From Lachnospiraceae bacterium (GTDB lineage: Bacteria > Bacillota > Clostridia > Lachnospirales > Lachnospiraceae), in assembly GCA_910575445.1 (NCBI GenBank), contig CAJTFW010000002.1, forward strand, positions 310,001 through 374,000: 64,000 nt of DNA. The letters run 5' to 3'. The position numbers and the translations under genes are program-made. The notes beneath the pieces were generated by a model. The model did not search any database, had not been told where the DNA came from, and was given only the letters and a program-made list of their open reading frames with translations. Of this stretch, positions 46,723 to 55,265 are shown piece by piece. Every line of letters starts with the position of its first letter. Within the stretch, counting starts at the first letter, position 1.

Positions 46723-47196
46723 GTGGCAGATTGGGTGTTTCAAAATGCGATTGTAAGAGAACAGAGTTTTCGGGGTAAAAGCTATCAGGATGCAGTGGGG
46801 AAGTTTAGTTCATTTTTGGAAGTAAATCTGGCATATGTACAGATGGAGCGAGGAGATTTTGTTGGAGATGGGTGGGAAGATTGTAATCTGTTTGGACTTC
46901 AGCTTTTGGATGGGAGGATGGAAAGAGAGGAGTTTTTAAGATGCAGTATGGGGAATACGAGATTTGAGCGAATGGAGCTTAGCGAGGTGCGGTTTTGTTC
47001 GGTTGCCTTTATGGGAAGTGTATGGAGGAACGTGACAATTAAAAAAGGAAAATTTAAAAATTGTAATTTTCGGGGAATGTGTTTTATAGAAAGTGTGATA
47101 GAGAAGACAACATTTCAGGGATGTGTCTTTGATAAGATGGATATGAAAGAAGTAACGATGTCAAAAGTGGTGTTTGTAGATTGCGTGTTTTTGTAG
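46723..47196 (+). CDS. Pentapeptide-repeat-like protein
   Basis: A 157-residue protein starting at GTG with AAGGAGA upstream. From about residue 35 it shows five-residue periodicity with Phe, Leu or Cys at the centre, for example FKNCNFRGMCF and FVDCVFL at the end, as in right-handed quadrilateral beta helices. The family has no single function; some members mimic DNA and protect gyrase. The repeats are imperfect. There is no partner gene: it lies between the XRE gene and the promoter of the next operon. Confidence 0.7.
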   Translation: MADWVFQNAIVREQSFRGKSYQDAVGKFSSFLEVNLAYVQMERGDFVGDGWEDCNLFGLQLLDGRMEREEFLRCSMGNTRFERMELSEVRFCSVAFMGSVWRNVTIKKGKFKNCNFRGMCFIESVIEKTTFQGCVFDKMDMKEVTMSKVVFVDCVFL

Positions 47197-47216
47197 AGGG
47201 TCTGAGAAAGAAATAG

Positions 47217-47245
47217 TTGACTTTTTCGCGTTAAAGCGATATAAT
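47217..47245 (+). promoter_or_regulatory. Promoter of the TrpXYZ-like ABC operon
   Basis: TTGACT (47217-47222), a 17-base spacer and TATAAT (47240-47245). Transcription would start near 47252, 48 bases before the start codon. Confidence 0.88.
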
Positions 47246-47299
47246 CTTAAAAGCTGTTATATACAGTGAATTTTGTGATTTAAGATGGAGGAGAAGACA

Positions 47300-48382
47300 A
47301 TGAAAAAGATGTTAGCGATTGCAATGGCAATGACTATGGGTCTTGGCCTGGTTGCATGTGGCGGTGGAAATGATGCATCGTCAAGCTCTGCTTCCGAGCC
47401 GGCAACCGAGGATAGTGCACAGACCGAAGAAGGCGACGCAGCAGAGGGTTCAGAAAGTGATGCAGCACAAGGAGAGGCTCCAGAGGAGACACCATCTGCA
47501 GGTGCAGAGTATACGGTTGGTATCTGTCAGCTGGTACAGCATGATGCACTGGATGCGGCTACACAGGGCTTTAAGGATGCATTGACCGAGGAGCTTGGCG
47601 AGGCTGTGGCTTTTGATGAACAGAACGCACAGAATGATTCGAACACTTGTTCTACCATTATCAATGGGTTTGTATCTTCAGGCGTGGATTTGATTTTAGC
47701 GAATGCGACTCCAGCACTTCAGGCAGCACAGGCAGGTACGAATGAGATTCCGATTCTTGGTACTTCCGTTACGGAATATGGTGTTGCACTTGGTATTGAT
47801 GATTTTAATGGTACCGTTGGAGGAAATATCTCTGGTACCTCTGATTTGGCTCCACTTGAAGAGCAGGCAGCAATGTTACAAGAATTGTTCCCGGATGCCA
47901 AGAATGTAGGACTTGTATATTGTACTGCTGAAGCAAACTCTCAGTATCAGGTAGATACCGTACAGACTGCTTTAGAAGGACTTGGATATACTTGTACCCA
48001 GTATGGATTCTCAGATTCCAATGATTTGAGTTCTGTAGTGACAACAGCAGCAGATAACAACGATGTACTTTATGTGCCAACGGATAATACAGCAGCATCC
48101 AATACACCGATTATTGACAACGTATGCCGTGCAAAGAAGGTTCCGGTTATTGCAGGCGAGGAAAATATCTGTGCAGGTTGTGGCGTTGCAACACTGTCTA
48201 TCAGCTACTATGATTTAGGCGTTGGAACTGGCAAGATGGCAGCAAAGATTTTAACTGGCGAAGCGAATATCTCTGAGATGCCAATTGAGTATGCACCACA
48301 GTTTACAAAGAAATACAATGCGACTATCTGTGAAGATCTTGGAATTACCATTTCAGATGATTATGTGGCAATTGGTGAATAA
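47300..48382 (+). CDS. ABC transporter substrate-binding lipoprotein, TrpX-like (PF04392)
   Basis: A 360-residue binding protein with a lipoprotein signal (LGLVACGGG, Cys20) and an acidic linker to about residue 70. YTVGICQLVQHDALDAATQGF and later NVGLVYCTAEANSQYQVD and LYVPTDNTAASN follow, characteristic of PF04392 proteins. Characterised relatives bind aromatic amino acids such as tryptophan (family knowledge), but the ligand here is unproven. ATG 47300 has GGAGGAGA seven bases upstream; an ATG at 47285 overlaps that site. Confidence 0.9.
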   Translation: MKKMLAIAMAMTMGLGLVACGGGNDASSSSASEPATEDSAQTEEGDAAEGSESDAAQGEAPEETPSAGAEYTVGICQLVQHDALDAATQGFKDALTEELGEAVAFDEQNAQNDSNTCSTIINGFVSSGVDLILANATPALQAAQAGTNEIPILGTSVTEYGVALGIDDFNGTVGGNISGTSDLAPLEEQAAMLQELFPDAKNVGLVYCTAEANSQYQVDTVQTALEGLGYTCTQYGFSDSNDLSSVVTTAADNNDVLYVPTDNTAASNTPIIDNVCRAKKVPVIAGEENICAGCGVATLSISYYDLGVGTGKMAAKILTGEANISEMPIEYAPQFTKKYNATICEDLGITISDDYVAIGE

Positions 48383-48412
48383 GAAAGTCTAAATAGTAGG
48401 ATAAAATGATGG

Positions 48413-48442
48413 CAGCGAGACGGGAAGAATCCTCTCTCGCTG
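48413..48442 (+). other. Intercistronic hairpin between binding protein and permease
   Basis: CAGCGAGA (48413-48420) pairs perfectly with TCTCGCTG (48435-48442). No T run follows, so it is probably an mRNA-stabilising or processing hairpin that raises expression of the binding protein relative to the permease. Confidence 0.6.
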
Positions 48443-48465
48443 TTATCGTTGCGAGGTGATGAAGA

Positions 48466-49383
48466 ATGAATATTATGAATTTAATCAGTGCTCTGCCAGG
48501 TGCAGTTGCACAGGGATTGGTGTGGGGAATTATGGCGATTGGTGTCTACATCACCTTTCGAATTTTGGATATTGCAGATTTAACGGTGGATGGCACACTC
48601 TGTACGGGCGGAGCTGTCTGTATTATGTTGATGCAGAGCGGGCAAAATGTATGGGTATCGATGGCGCTTGCTCTGATTGCTGGTATGTTGGCTGGCATGG
48701 CGACAGGTCTGTTACATACCTTTATGGGAATCCCGGCGATTTTGGCTGGTATCTTAACACAGCTTGGGCTGTATTCAGTGAATTTGAAAATAATGGGAAA
48801 GGCAAACCAGGCAATCAATGTGGATAAGTTTGACCTTTTGGTTTCGCTTCGTTTTATCAAAGGTGTGCCTTTCTATAAAAATACAATATTGCTTGTAACA
48901 CTTATGATTGTTTTTTTGATTGTATTTCTGTACTGGTTCTTTGGGACGGAGTTAGGGTGTTCTTTGCGTGCTACAGGCTGTAACGACAAGATGGCAAGGG
49001 CGCAGGGCATCAATACGGATTTTAACAGGGTATTGGGACTGATGATTTCTAACGGGCTTGTAGCGCTTGCAGGGGCATTACTTAGCCAATACCAGGGATT
49101 TGCAGATATCAATATGGGCCGCGGGGCGATTGTAATTGGACTGGCGGCAGTGATTATTGGTGAAGCTATCTTTGGCAAGGTCTTTCGGAATTTTGGCTTC
49201 CGGCTTCTGGGTGTGGCATTTGGATCGATTATCTATTATTTTGTCCTTCAGATAGTTATCTGGCTTGGCATTGATACGGACCTTCTAAAGCTGCTCTCAG
49301 CAGTAGTTGTGGCGGTCTTTCTTGCGATTCCAACATGGAAGAGCAGATATTTTTCCAAACCGGCTCATAAGGAAGGGGTGTAG
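48466..49383 (+). CDS. ABC transporter permease, TrpY-like (PF02653)
   Basis: A 305-residue membrane permease of the branched-chain/ribose fold with about eight helices. The segment LDIADLTVDGTLCTGGAV near residue 30 and LRATGCNDKMARAQGIN near 165 (ATPase-coupling loop) are typical of the TrpY/YufQ-like group. GAGGTGATGAAG precedes the ATG. It is two bases before the ATPase gene. Confidence 0.9.
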   Translation: MNIMNLISALPGAVAQGLVWGIMAIGVYITFRILDIADLTVDGTLCTGGAVCIMLMQSGQNVWVSMALALIAGMLAGMATGLLHTFMGIPAILAGILTQLGLYSVNLKIMGKANQAINVDKFDLLVSLRFIKGVPFYKNTILLVTLMIVFLIVFLYWFFGTELGCSLRATGCNDKMARAQGINTDFNRVLGLMISNGLVALAGALLSQYQGFADINMGRGAIVIGLAAVIIGEAIFGKVFRNFGFRLLGVAFGSIIYYFVLQIVIWLGIDTDLLKLLSAVVVAVFLAIPTWKSRYFSKPAHKEGV

Positions 49384-49385
49384 AG

Positions 49386-50180
49386 ATGCTAGAGATTAGA
49401 AATATTTCCAAGACTTTTAATCCGGGAACCGTTAATGAGAAGCGGGCGCTTAAAAATGTAAGTCTGACGCTAGAAGACGGGGATTTTGTCACGGTGATTG
49501 GTGGAAATGGTGCTGGAAAATCCACGATGTTAAATGCGATTGCAGGAGTCTGGCCAGTGGATGCAGGGCATATTTTGATTGACGGGGAGGATGTGACCAG
49601 ACTTCCTGAGTATAAAAGAGCAGCTTTTTTGGGGCGTGTGTTCCAGGACCCAATGAATGGAACGGCGGCAACGATGGGGATTGAGGAGAATCTGGCCTTG
49701 GCGCTTCGAAGAGGGCAGAGCCGGACACTTAGAGCAGGGATTAAGAACCAGGAGCGGGAAGTGTATAAAAGACTTTTAGCAACGCTTGGACTAGGACTTG
49801 AAGAAAGACTGACTTCCAAAGTGGGGCTTTTATCCGGTGGACAAAGGCAGGCGCTGACGCTTTTGATGGCGACGCTCAAAAAGCCAAAGTTGTTGCTTTT
49901 AGATGAGCATACAGCGGCGTTAGACCCCAAGACGGCAGCAAAGGTGCTAGAGACAACTGAGATGATTGTCAACCGGGATAAGCTGACGACGCTTATGATT
50001 ACGCATAATATGAAAGATGCGATTGTACATGGAAACCGGTTGATTATGATGATGGATGGAAATATTATATTGGATATTCGGGGGGAGGAGAAGAAGAACC
50101 TGACGGTGGAGGATTTGCTGCATAAATTTGAAGAAGTAAGCGGAGAAGAATTTGCAAGCGATAAAGCGATATTAGGATAG
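49386..50180 (+). CDS. ABC transporter ATPase, TrpZ-like
   Basis: A 264-residue ATPase with Walker A GGNGAGKSTMLNAIAG near residue 38, Q loop RVFQDPMNGTAA, signature LLSGGQRQALTLLMAT near 148 and Walker B LLLLDEHTAALDP near 168. The Walker B Glu is followed by His instead of the usual Pro, as in this subfamily. Together with the two preceding genes it forms one importer. A terminator follows. Confidence 0.92.
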   Translation: MLEIRNISKTFNPGTVNEKRALKNVSLTLEDGDFVTVIGGNGAGKSTMLNAIAGVWPVDAGHILIDGEDVTRLPEYKRAAFLGRVFQDPMNGTAATMGIEENLALALRRGQSRTLRAGIKNQEREVYKRLLATLGLGLEERLTSKVGLLSGGQRQALTLLMATLKKPKLLLLDEHTAALDPKTAAKVLETTEMIVNRDKLTTLMITHNMKDAIVHGNRLIMMMDGNIILDIRGEEKKNLTVEDLLHKFEEVSGEEFASDKAILG

Positions 50181-50197
50181 GGGATAAAAACGGTCAT

Positions 50198-50238
50198 AAA
50201 AGGGGCTTAGAAACCAAGTTTTCTAGGTCCCTTTTGTA
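50198..50238 (+). terminator. Terminator of the TrpXYZ-like operon
   Basis: AAAAGGGGCTTAGAAA (50198-50213) pairs with TTTTCTAGGTCCCTTTT (50219-50235) through a stem of about 16 bp with two wobbles and a five-base loop. The right arm supplies the T run. Confidence 0.8.
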
Positions 50239-50324
50239 GCAGTTTCTTAAGCATGAAAAAGTGGAGAAAAAAGATAAAATTAATAGAAAATTATAAGGAG
50301 ATTGGTGTTGGATTGAAAGGAATG

Positions 50325-50333
50325 TGTTATAAT
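50325..50333 (+). promoter_or_regulatory. Extended -10 promoter of the deacetylase gene
   Basis: TGTTATAAT gives a consensus -10 box (50328-50333) with the TGN extension. No good -35 box is present at 17 bases. It lies about 100 bases before the coding start in an otherwise empty 250-base gap. Confidence 0.5.
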
Positions 50334-50431
50334 GTGGGGGGAAAGATGAGATACTAGATGATAAACATTTGTAAAAACTTGAACTTATGTGTTTAAGTGG
50401 ATGCAGAATTTGAAAATTGGAGGTTTGAAAG

Positions 50432-51424
50432 ATGGGATGTAAAAGGAATCGGATGAAAAAGGGCGCTTTTATAGCGGCAGTGATGCTTTCTGTGGCATTG
50501 ATGGGATGTCAGAAGGCAGAGGAGAAAGAAGAGATAGAAGTGCCCGTGGAGGAGATGGATACAGCCACTTTGGATACAAAAGAGGAAGATGCTGCAGAAG
50601 ATAACATTGTGGCAGAGGAAGAAGAGACACCAGAGGCACTTGCAGAAGGTGCAAAAGAAGAGGAAGAAGATGCTGCTGGTGTAGAAGCAACTGCAGAGGT
50701 GAAGACTCCGCCAGAAGGGTGGGAGTTTAAGTTGGCTTCAGAGGATTGGGGGCTTTCGTATGGGGAGTCTGGCGCACAGCCAGTAGGAAATGCCTCCGCA
50801 GAGGATTTGGCGTGGTATGATGCCTATTTTATAGGAGATGACAGTGAGAAAGTGTTATATCTGACTTTTGACTGTGGATATGAAAATGGAAATACAGAAC
50901 CTATTTTGGATGCTTTGAAAAAGCATGATGCAAAGGGAACTTTTTTTGTGGTTGGACATTTTCTAGAGACAGCGCCAGAGATGGTACAGCGGATGGTTGA
51001 CGAAGGACATGCCGTTGGAAATCATACCTATCATCATCTGGATATGCCTACTATCTCAGAGATGGAGAAATTTCAGGAGGAGATGGATGGTGTGGCAGAT
51101 AAGTTCGAGGAGATTACAGGCACAAAATTATCCCCTTATTATCGTCCGCCACAGGGCAAATGTAATGAAAACAATCTAAAGATGGCACAGGAACTGGGCT
51201 ATTGTACCATATTCTGGAGTCTGGCACATGTGGACTGGAATCAGGATAGTCAGCCAGGGTATGACGAGTCAATACAGAAGCTGACTTCTAGGGTTCATCC
51301 GGGAGCGATTGTGCTTTTACACAATACTTCTAAGACAAATGGTGAGATTTTGGATGAGCTTTTGACCAAATGGGAAGAGATGGGTTATAGCTTCCAGCCA
51401 TTGTCAGAACTGACAGGAAAATAG
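50432..51424 (+). CDS. Polysaccharide deacetylase lipoprotein, PdaA-like
   Basis: A 330-residue exported NodB-domain deacetylase. The signal ends VALMGCQ with Cys26 as lipobox cysteine, and a highly acidic linker runs to about residue 90. DWGLSYG near 107 and the NodB motifs TFDCGYENGN near 146, GNHTYHH near 197 and RPPQGK near 235 follow. Its best match is delta-lactam-biosynthetic de-N-acetylase PdaA, which makes muramic delta-lactam for spore cortex (family knowledge). A lipoprotein form with an acidic linker is unusual compared with B. subtilis PdaA. GGAGGTTT precedes the ATG. Confidence 0.88.
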   Translation: MGCKRNRMKKGAFIAAVMLSVALMGCQKAEEKEEIEVPVEEMDTATLDTKEEDAAEDNIVAEEEETPEALAEGAKEEEEDAAGVEATAEVKTPPEGWEFKLASEDWGLSYGESGAQPVGNASAEDLAWYDAYFIGDDSEKVLYLTFDCGYENGNTEPILDALKKHDAKGTFFVVGHFLETAPEMVQRMVDEGHAVGNHTYHHLDMPTISEMEKFQEEMDGVADKFEEITGTKLSPYYRPPQGKCNENNLKMAQELGYCTIFWSLAHVDWNQDSQPGYDESIQKLTSRVHPGAIVLLHNTSKTNGEILDELLTKWEEMGYSFQPLSELTGK

Positions 51425-51493
51425 AGAAATAGCCATCTAAGGCATAGCGCATACACTAATAAAAACCGACAAATACAGAAAGAAACATACAGT

Positions 51494-52474
51494 ATGTCGA
51501 AAAAATGCAATGCAGTATTTGAAGGCGGAGGTGTCCGGGGAATTGGGCATGTGGGTGCGGTATGCCGGATGGAACAGGCAGGATGGCAGTTTGAGGATAC
51601 AGCAGGCTCCTCTGCCGGGGCGATAATTGCAGCCTTGTTGGCAGCGGGCTATACTGGAGAAGAACTGAAAAAGGAGTTTGCAAGAACTGATTATCTAAAA
51701 TTTAAAGGGAAGGATTTCCCGGATTATTTTGGAATGTTGGGAAAAAGTCTGTCTTTTTTGATAAGTCTTGGAATCTACAATACAGATGAGTTGGAAGATT
51801 GGATAGATGAACTGTTGCATCGAAAAGGAATGCGCCATTTTGGCGATTTGCAGAAAACGGGAAGAAAGTTAAAGATTACCGCAAGTGACCTGACAAAAAA
51901 GCATCTTTTAGTATTTCCAGATGACCTTGCAGAGTTTGGGGTAAGCCCGGAGAAATTCTGTATTGCCTCTGCGGTGCGTATGAGTGTCAGTATTCCGGTC
52001 TTTTTTGAACCGGTTCGCTGGAGGGACCAAACAGGAGAAGAACATCTGATTGTGGATGGAGGATTGTTAAGTAATTATCCATTGTGGCTTTTGGATGATT
52101 TAAAAAATCATCTGTCCTATCCCACCTTTGGTTTTAAATTTATAGAGGAAAGGGAACGTTGTATCAGCAGAATATGTCATGCCAGACCCAATGCGCTGGA
52201 CTATGTCAAATCTATCGTTGCGACAAGTCTGGATGCTCTTGACAATTATCATCTCTCGGAAAGGGATTATCAAAGAACGATTCGGATATCTGCGGTGGTG
52301 GGAAGAGAAGAAGATCGCCATAAAGTCAGTGCGATGGATTTTGATATCAGCCGGGAGGACAGCCAGGCACTGTTTAAAAATGGATGGAATGGTGCAGAGC
52401 GATTTCTGCACAGATGGAATTTTGAGGAGTGGAAGAAGAAATATGGCGCAAAAGACCATTCGCATTTCCGTTAG
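51494..52474 (+). CDS. Patatin-like phospholipase family protein
   Basis: A 326-residue serine hydrolase with the patatin fold. The oxyanion motif GGGVRGIGHVG is near residue 12, the nucleophile motif GSSAG near 36 and the Asp of VDGGLLSNYP near 187, so the Ser-Asp dyad is intact. The start ATG has only a weak site. There is no signal peptide, so it acts in the cytoplasm or at the inner face of the membrane. Its last 32 bases overlap the helicase-nuclease gene, implying coupled translation. Confidence 0.9.
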   Translation: MSKKCNAVFEGGGVRGIGHVGAVCRMEQAGWQFEDTAGSSAGAIIAALLAAGYTGEELKKEFARTDYLKFKGKDFPDYFGMLGKSLSFLISLGIYNTDELEDWIDELLHRKGMRHFGDLQKTGRKLKITASDLTKKHLLVFPDDLAEFGVSPEKFCIASAVRMSVSIPVFFEPVRWRDQTGEEHLIVDGGLLSNYPLWLLDDLKNHLSYPTFGFKFIEERERCISRICHARPNALDYVKSIVATSLDALDNYHLSERDYQRTIRISAVVGREEDRHKVSAMDFDISREDSQALFKNGWNGAERFLHRWNFEEWKKKYGAKDHSHFR

Positions 52475-54815
52475 AAATCTAGTGGAATTTCTGCTAAGAA
52501 GCGGTGATATCGACAACCGGTATGGCGGGCACAAAGATGCAGAGGCGATGCAGGCGGGGAGCCGCCTGCATCGAAAGATACAAGGCAATATGGGGTCTTC
52601 TTATCAGGCAGAAGTGACACTTAAGCATCTGGTGGATCTAGGGGAAGTCGAGGTCAGTGTGGAAGGACGGGCAGATGGTATCTGGTTAGATAAAGAACAC
52701 TGGACGATAGATGAGATTAAAGGAACCTACCAGGATGTCCATCAGTTAAGCGCTGCCATTTTGGTTCATCTAGCACAGGCAAAATGTTATGCTTATATCT
52801 ATGCAAAACAGCGGGGCCTAGAGAAGATTCGCACACGTATGCTCTATGTCAATCTAGAGACAGAGGAGAGGGTGTGTTTTACAGAGGATTATCCATTTTC
52901 GGAGCTTGAAAAGTGGTTCCTCTCTCTGATGGAGGAATATAAAAAATGGGTTGTCTATGAATACAACTGGAAGCTTCAGAGAAAATACTCCATTCAAAAG
53001 ATGGAGTTTCCTTATGTCTATCGGGAAGGACAAAAGGAACTGGCTATCAGTGTCTATCGTACAATTCTCAGAAAAAAGCGCCTCTTTATCCAGGCTCCTA
53101 CAGGAGTTGGCAAGACACTCTCCACACTTTTTCCTGCGCTAAAAGCGATAGGGGAAGATTTGGGAGATAAAATCTTCTATCTAACGGCCAGAACGATTAC
53201 ACGAACGGTCGCTGCCGAGTCACTTGAGCTGTTAAGAGAACAACAAATCAAAGTAAAATCCATTATCTTGACCGCAAAGGAAAAGCTGTGCATCTGCGAA
53301 GAAACTGAGTGTAATCCTGATGCCTGTCCCTATGCCAAAGGGCATTTTGACCGGATTAATGAAGCCGTCTATGAGCTGTGGACAACAGGAGTGGACGCAA
53401 TTAGCAGAGATGTTATTTTGGCACAAGCGCACAAGCATCAGGTCTGTCCTTTTGAATTAAACTTAGATATGTCGCTCTGGGTGGATGTAGTTATCTGTGA
53501 TTATAACTATGTTTTTGACCCCAATGTTTATTTAAAACGCTTTTTTGCAGAGGGTGTAAAGGGAGAATATCTGTTCTTAATTGATGAGGCACATAACTTA
53601 GTAGAGCGCGGGCGAAGTATGTACAGTGCCAGTCTCTATAAGGAGAGATTTTTGGAGATAAAGCGTACCGTCAAAGGAAAAGATACAAGATTAACCAAAG
53701 CACTGGAGCGGTGCAACCAATATCTTTTAACTTTAAAAAGGGAATGTGAGGACGGATATCAGAGACTATCGCAGATAAGTGGTTTTACACTTCATCTGTC
53801 GCATCTGCTTTCCGAGCTGGAGCGTTTTTTAGAATGGATGACACAGGAAGATATTAGAAAATTACTTGTGGAGTTCTCGTTTGAAGTTCGGAATTTTCTC
53901 AATATCAGTGAACGGGTAGATGAAAATTATGAGATATACACAGAGTTTGACAAAGAAGAACGGTTTTTGATTCATCTGTACTGTATTCGTCCTGCTGTCA
54001 ATTTAAGACTTTGTCTGGATAAAGGAATTAGCGCTGTGTTTTTTTCTGCCACACTTTTGCCAGTCAACTATTACAAAGACTTATTGACTGGAGAGAGCGA
54101 AGATTATGCTGTCTATGCCAAATCTCCATTTGCTCTGTCCCATCGGCTTTTGCTTATTGGAACTGATGTCAGCAGTCGCTATACTAGGCGCGGTGACAGA
54201 GAGTATGAAAAGATGGCTTTTTATATAGCCAAAACGGTGGAAAGCCGAAAGGGAAATTATCTGGTCTTTTTTCCATCCTACCAGATGTTAGAATCTGTCT
54301 ATCAAAAATGTGAAAAACAGGGAGGATTTCTCTGTGTCAGACAAGACAGCAGTATGGATGAAGGGGAGAGGGAGCAATTTCTTAGACAGTTTGAAGAAGA
54401 ACGCAAGGAAAGTATGGCAGCTTTTTGTGTGATGGGAGGAATCTTTTCAGAGGGGATTGACTTGACAAATGAGCGTCTGATAGGTGCGCTGATTATTGGG
54501 ACAGGCTTACCACAGATTTGCAGAGAGCGGGAGATGCTAAAGGATTATTTTGACCGAAAGGGAATGGATGGTTTTGCTTATGCCTATCAATATCCGGGGA
54601 TGAATAAGGTCTTGCAGGCAGCAGGCCGCGTGATACGAACGGACAAAGACCGGGGTGTGATACTGCTGTTAGATGAGCGTTTCTATGGAAGGGATTACCA
54701 GAGGTTGTTTCCCAGAGAGTGGGAGCAGCATGCATACTGTAAGCTTGACACACTGCCAGGGCATCTAGAGAAATTCTGGTCTAGTGATGCAGACCAAGAT
54801 AAAGAAGAAGGATAG
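52443..54815 (+). CDS. PD-(D/E)XK nuclease fused to XPD/DinG-like DNA helicase
   Basis: A 790-residue protein. The N-terminal 170 residues show a RecB/Cas4-like nuclease core: GRADGIW near 75, IDEIKGT near 89 and QAKCYAYIYA near 112. The helicase follows with Walker A APTGVGKTLST near 217, a cysteine cluster (CICEETECNPDACPY near 282) that fits an XPD-type 4Fe-4S site, DEAH near 380 and QAAGRVIR near 725. Start chosen at ATG 52443; the open frame extends to 52179 inside the patatin gene without family match. A role in DNA repair or defence is inferred. It overlaps a convergent DUF1294 gene by 35 bases. Confidence 0.88.
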   Translation: MAQKTIRISVRNLVEFLLRSGDIDNRYGGHKDAEAMQAGSRLHRKIQGNMGSSYQAEVTLKHLVDLGEVEVSVEGRADGIWLDKEHWTIDEIKGTYQDVHQLSAAILVHLAQAKCYAYIYAKQRGLEKIRTRMLYVNLETEERVCFTEDYPFSELEKWFLSLMEEYKKWVVYEYNWKLQRKYSIQKMEFPYVYREGQKELAISVYRTILRKKRLFIQAPTGVGKTLSTLFPALKAIGEDLGDKIFYLTARTITRTVAAESLELLREQQIKVKSIILTAKEKLCICEETECNPDACPYAKGHFDRINEAVYELWTTGVDAISRDVILAQAHKHQVCPFELNLDMSLWVDVVICDYNYVFDPNVYLKRFFAEGVKGEYLFLIDEAHNLVERGRSMYSASLYKERFLEIKRTVKGKDTRLTKALERCNQYLLTLKRECEDGYQRLSQISGFTLHLSHLLSELERFLEWMTQEDIRKLLVEFSFEVRNFLNISERVDENYEIYTEFDKEERFLIHLYCIRPAVNLRLCLDKGISAVFFSATLLPVNYYKDLLTGESEDYAVYAKSPFALSHRLLLIGTDVSSRYTRRGDREYEKMAFYIAKTVESRKGNYLVFFPSYQMLESVYQKCEKQGGFLCVRQDSSMDEGEREQFLRQFEEERKESMAAFCVMGGIFSEGIDLTNERLIGALIIGTGLPQICREREMLKDYFDRKGMDGFAYAYQYPGMNKVLQAAGRVIRTDKDRGVILLLDERFYGRDYQRLFPREWEQHAYCKLDTLPGHLEKFWSSDADQDKEEG

Positions 54816-55047
54816 ACTGTACTATCAGAATCAGTGGCATACCAAAGACAAAATACCAATGCTTGGTCTTATGATGAAAAAAATACATGCCAACTAGCGT
54901 TCCAATGGAGCCACCTAAGAGAGAGACCATAAAAAGAGTCTTTTCCGAAATTCTCCATTGGTGTCTTTTGGCTTTTTGTTTATCGATGCCCATAATAGAG
55001 AAGCCAAGTATATTTAGAAATAACAGATAATATAAAAAATAGTTCAT
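54781..55047 (-). CDS. DUF1294 family small membrane protein
   Basis: An 88-residue protein with three hydrophobic segments. The segment MGIDKQKAKRHQWRISEKTLF between helices 1 and 2 and GGSIGTLVGMYFFHHKTKH are the DUF1294 signatures. Function is unknown. ATG at 55047 has AAAGG ten bases upstream; a GTG at 55065 is also in frame but lies in that site. It is convergent with the helicase and their 3' ends overlap. Confidence 0.88.
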   Translation of the reverse strand: MNYFLYYLLFLNILGFSIMGIDKQKAKRHQWRISEKTLFMVSLLGGSIGTLVGMYFFHHKTKHWYFVFGMPLILIVQSILLLYLGLHH

Positions 55048-55176
55048 AAAAGTGATACCTTTCACGAGATAGGAAGATGGTTGCTATTGTTAGTATAAGG
55101 ATGCTTTCGTGTGTTGTCAATGTTAAATATGTTGAGATACATGACACTTAATCGCCTTTCTTTTTTGAATTATGGC

Positions 55177-55205
55177 TTGAAAAATCTTGGCAAGCATGTT
55201 AAAGT
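55177..55205 (+). promoter_or_regulatory. Possible promoter of glyA
   Basis: TTGAAA (55177-55182), 17 bases and TAAAGT (55200-55205) form a moderate promoter 60 bases before glyA. No riboswitch-like structure was recognised in the 218-base gap. Confidence 0.4.
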
Positions 55206-55265
55206 GGTGTTTGTGTGAAAAACAAATGTCTTTGAGAGAAAAACAGTGAACGACAGGAGGAACCT

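Noticed and set aside
49256-50197. A 313-residue minus-strand frame opposite the TrpZ-like ATPase
   Set aside because: It is a shadow of a well-supported ABC ATPase gene with intact motifs; it has no start signals and no family features.
55048-55265. A glycine or tetrahydrofolate riboswitch before glyA
   Set aside because: No conserved core of either class could be recognised and the leader after the likely promoter is only about 60 bases.
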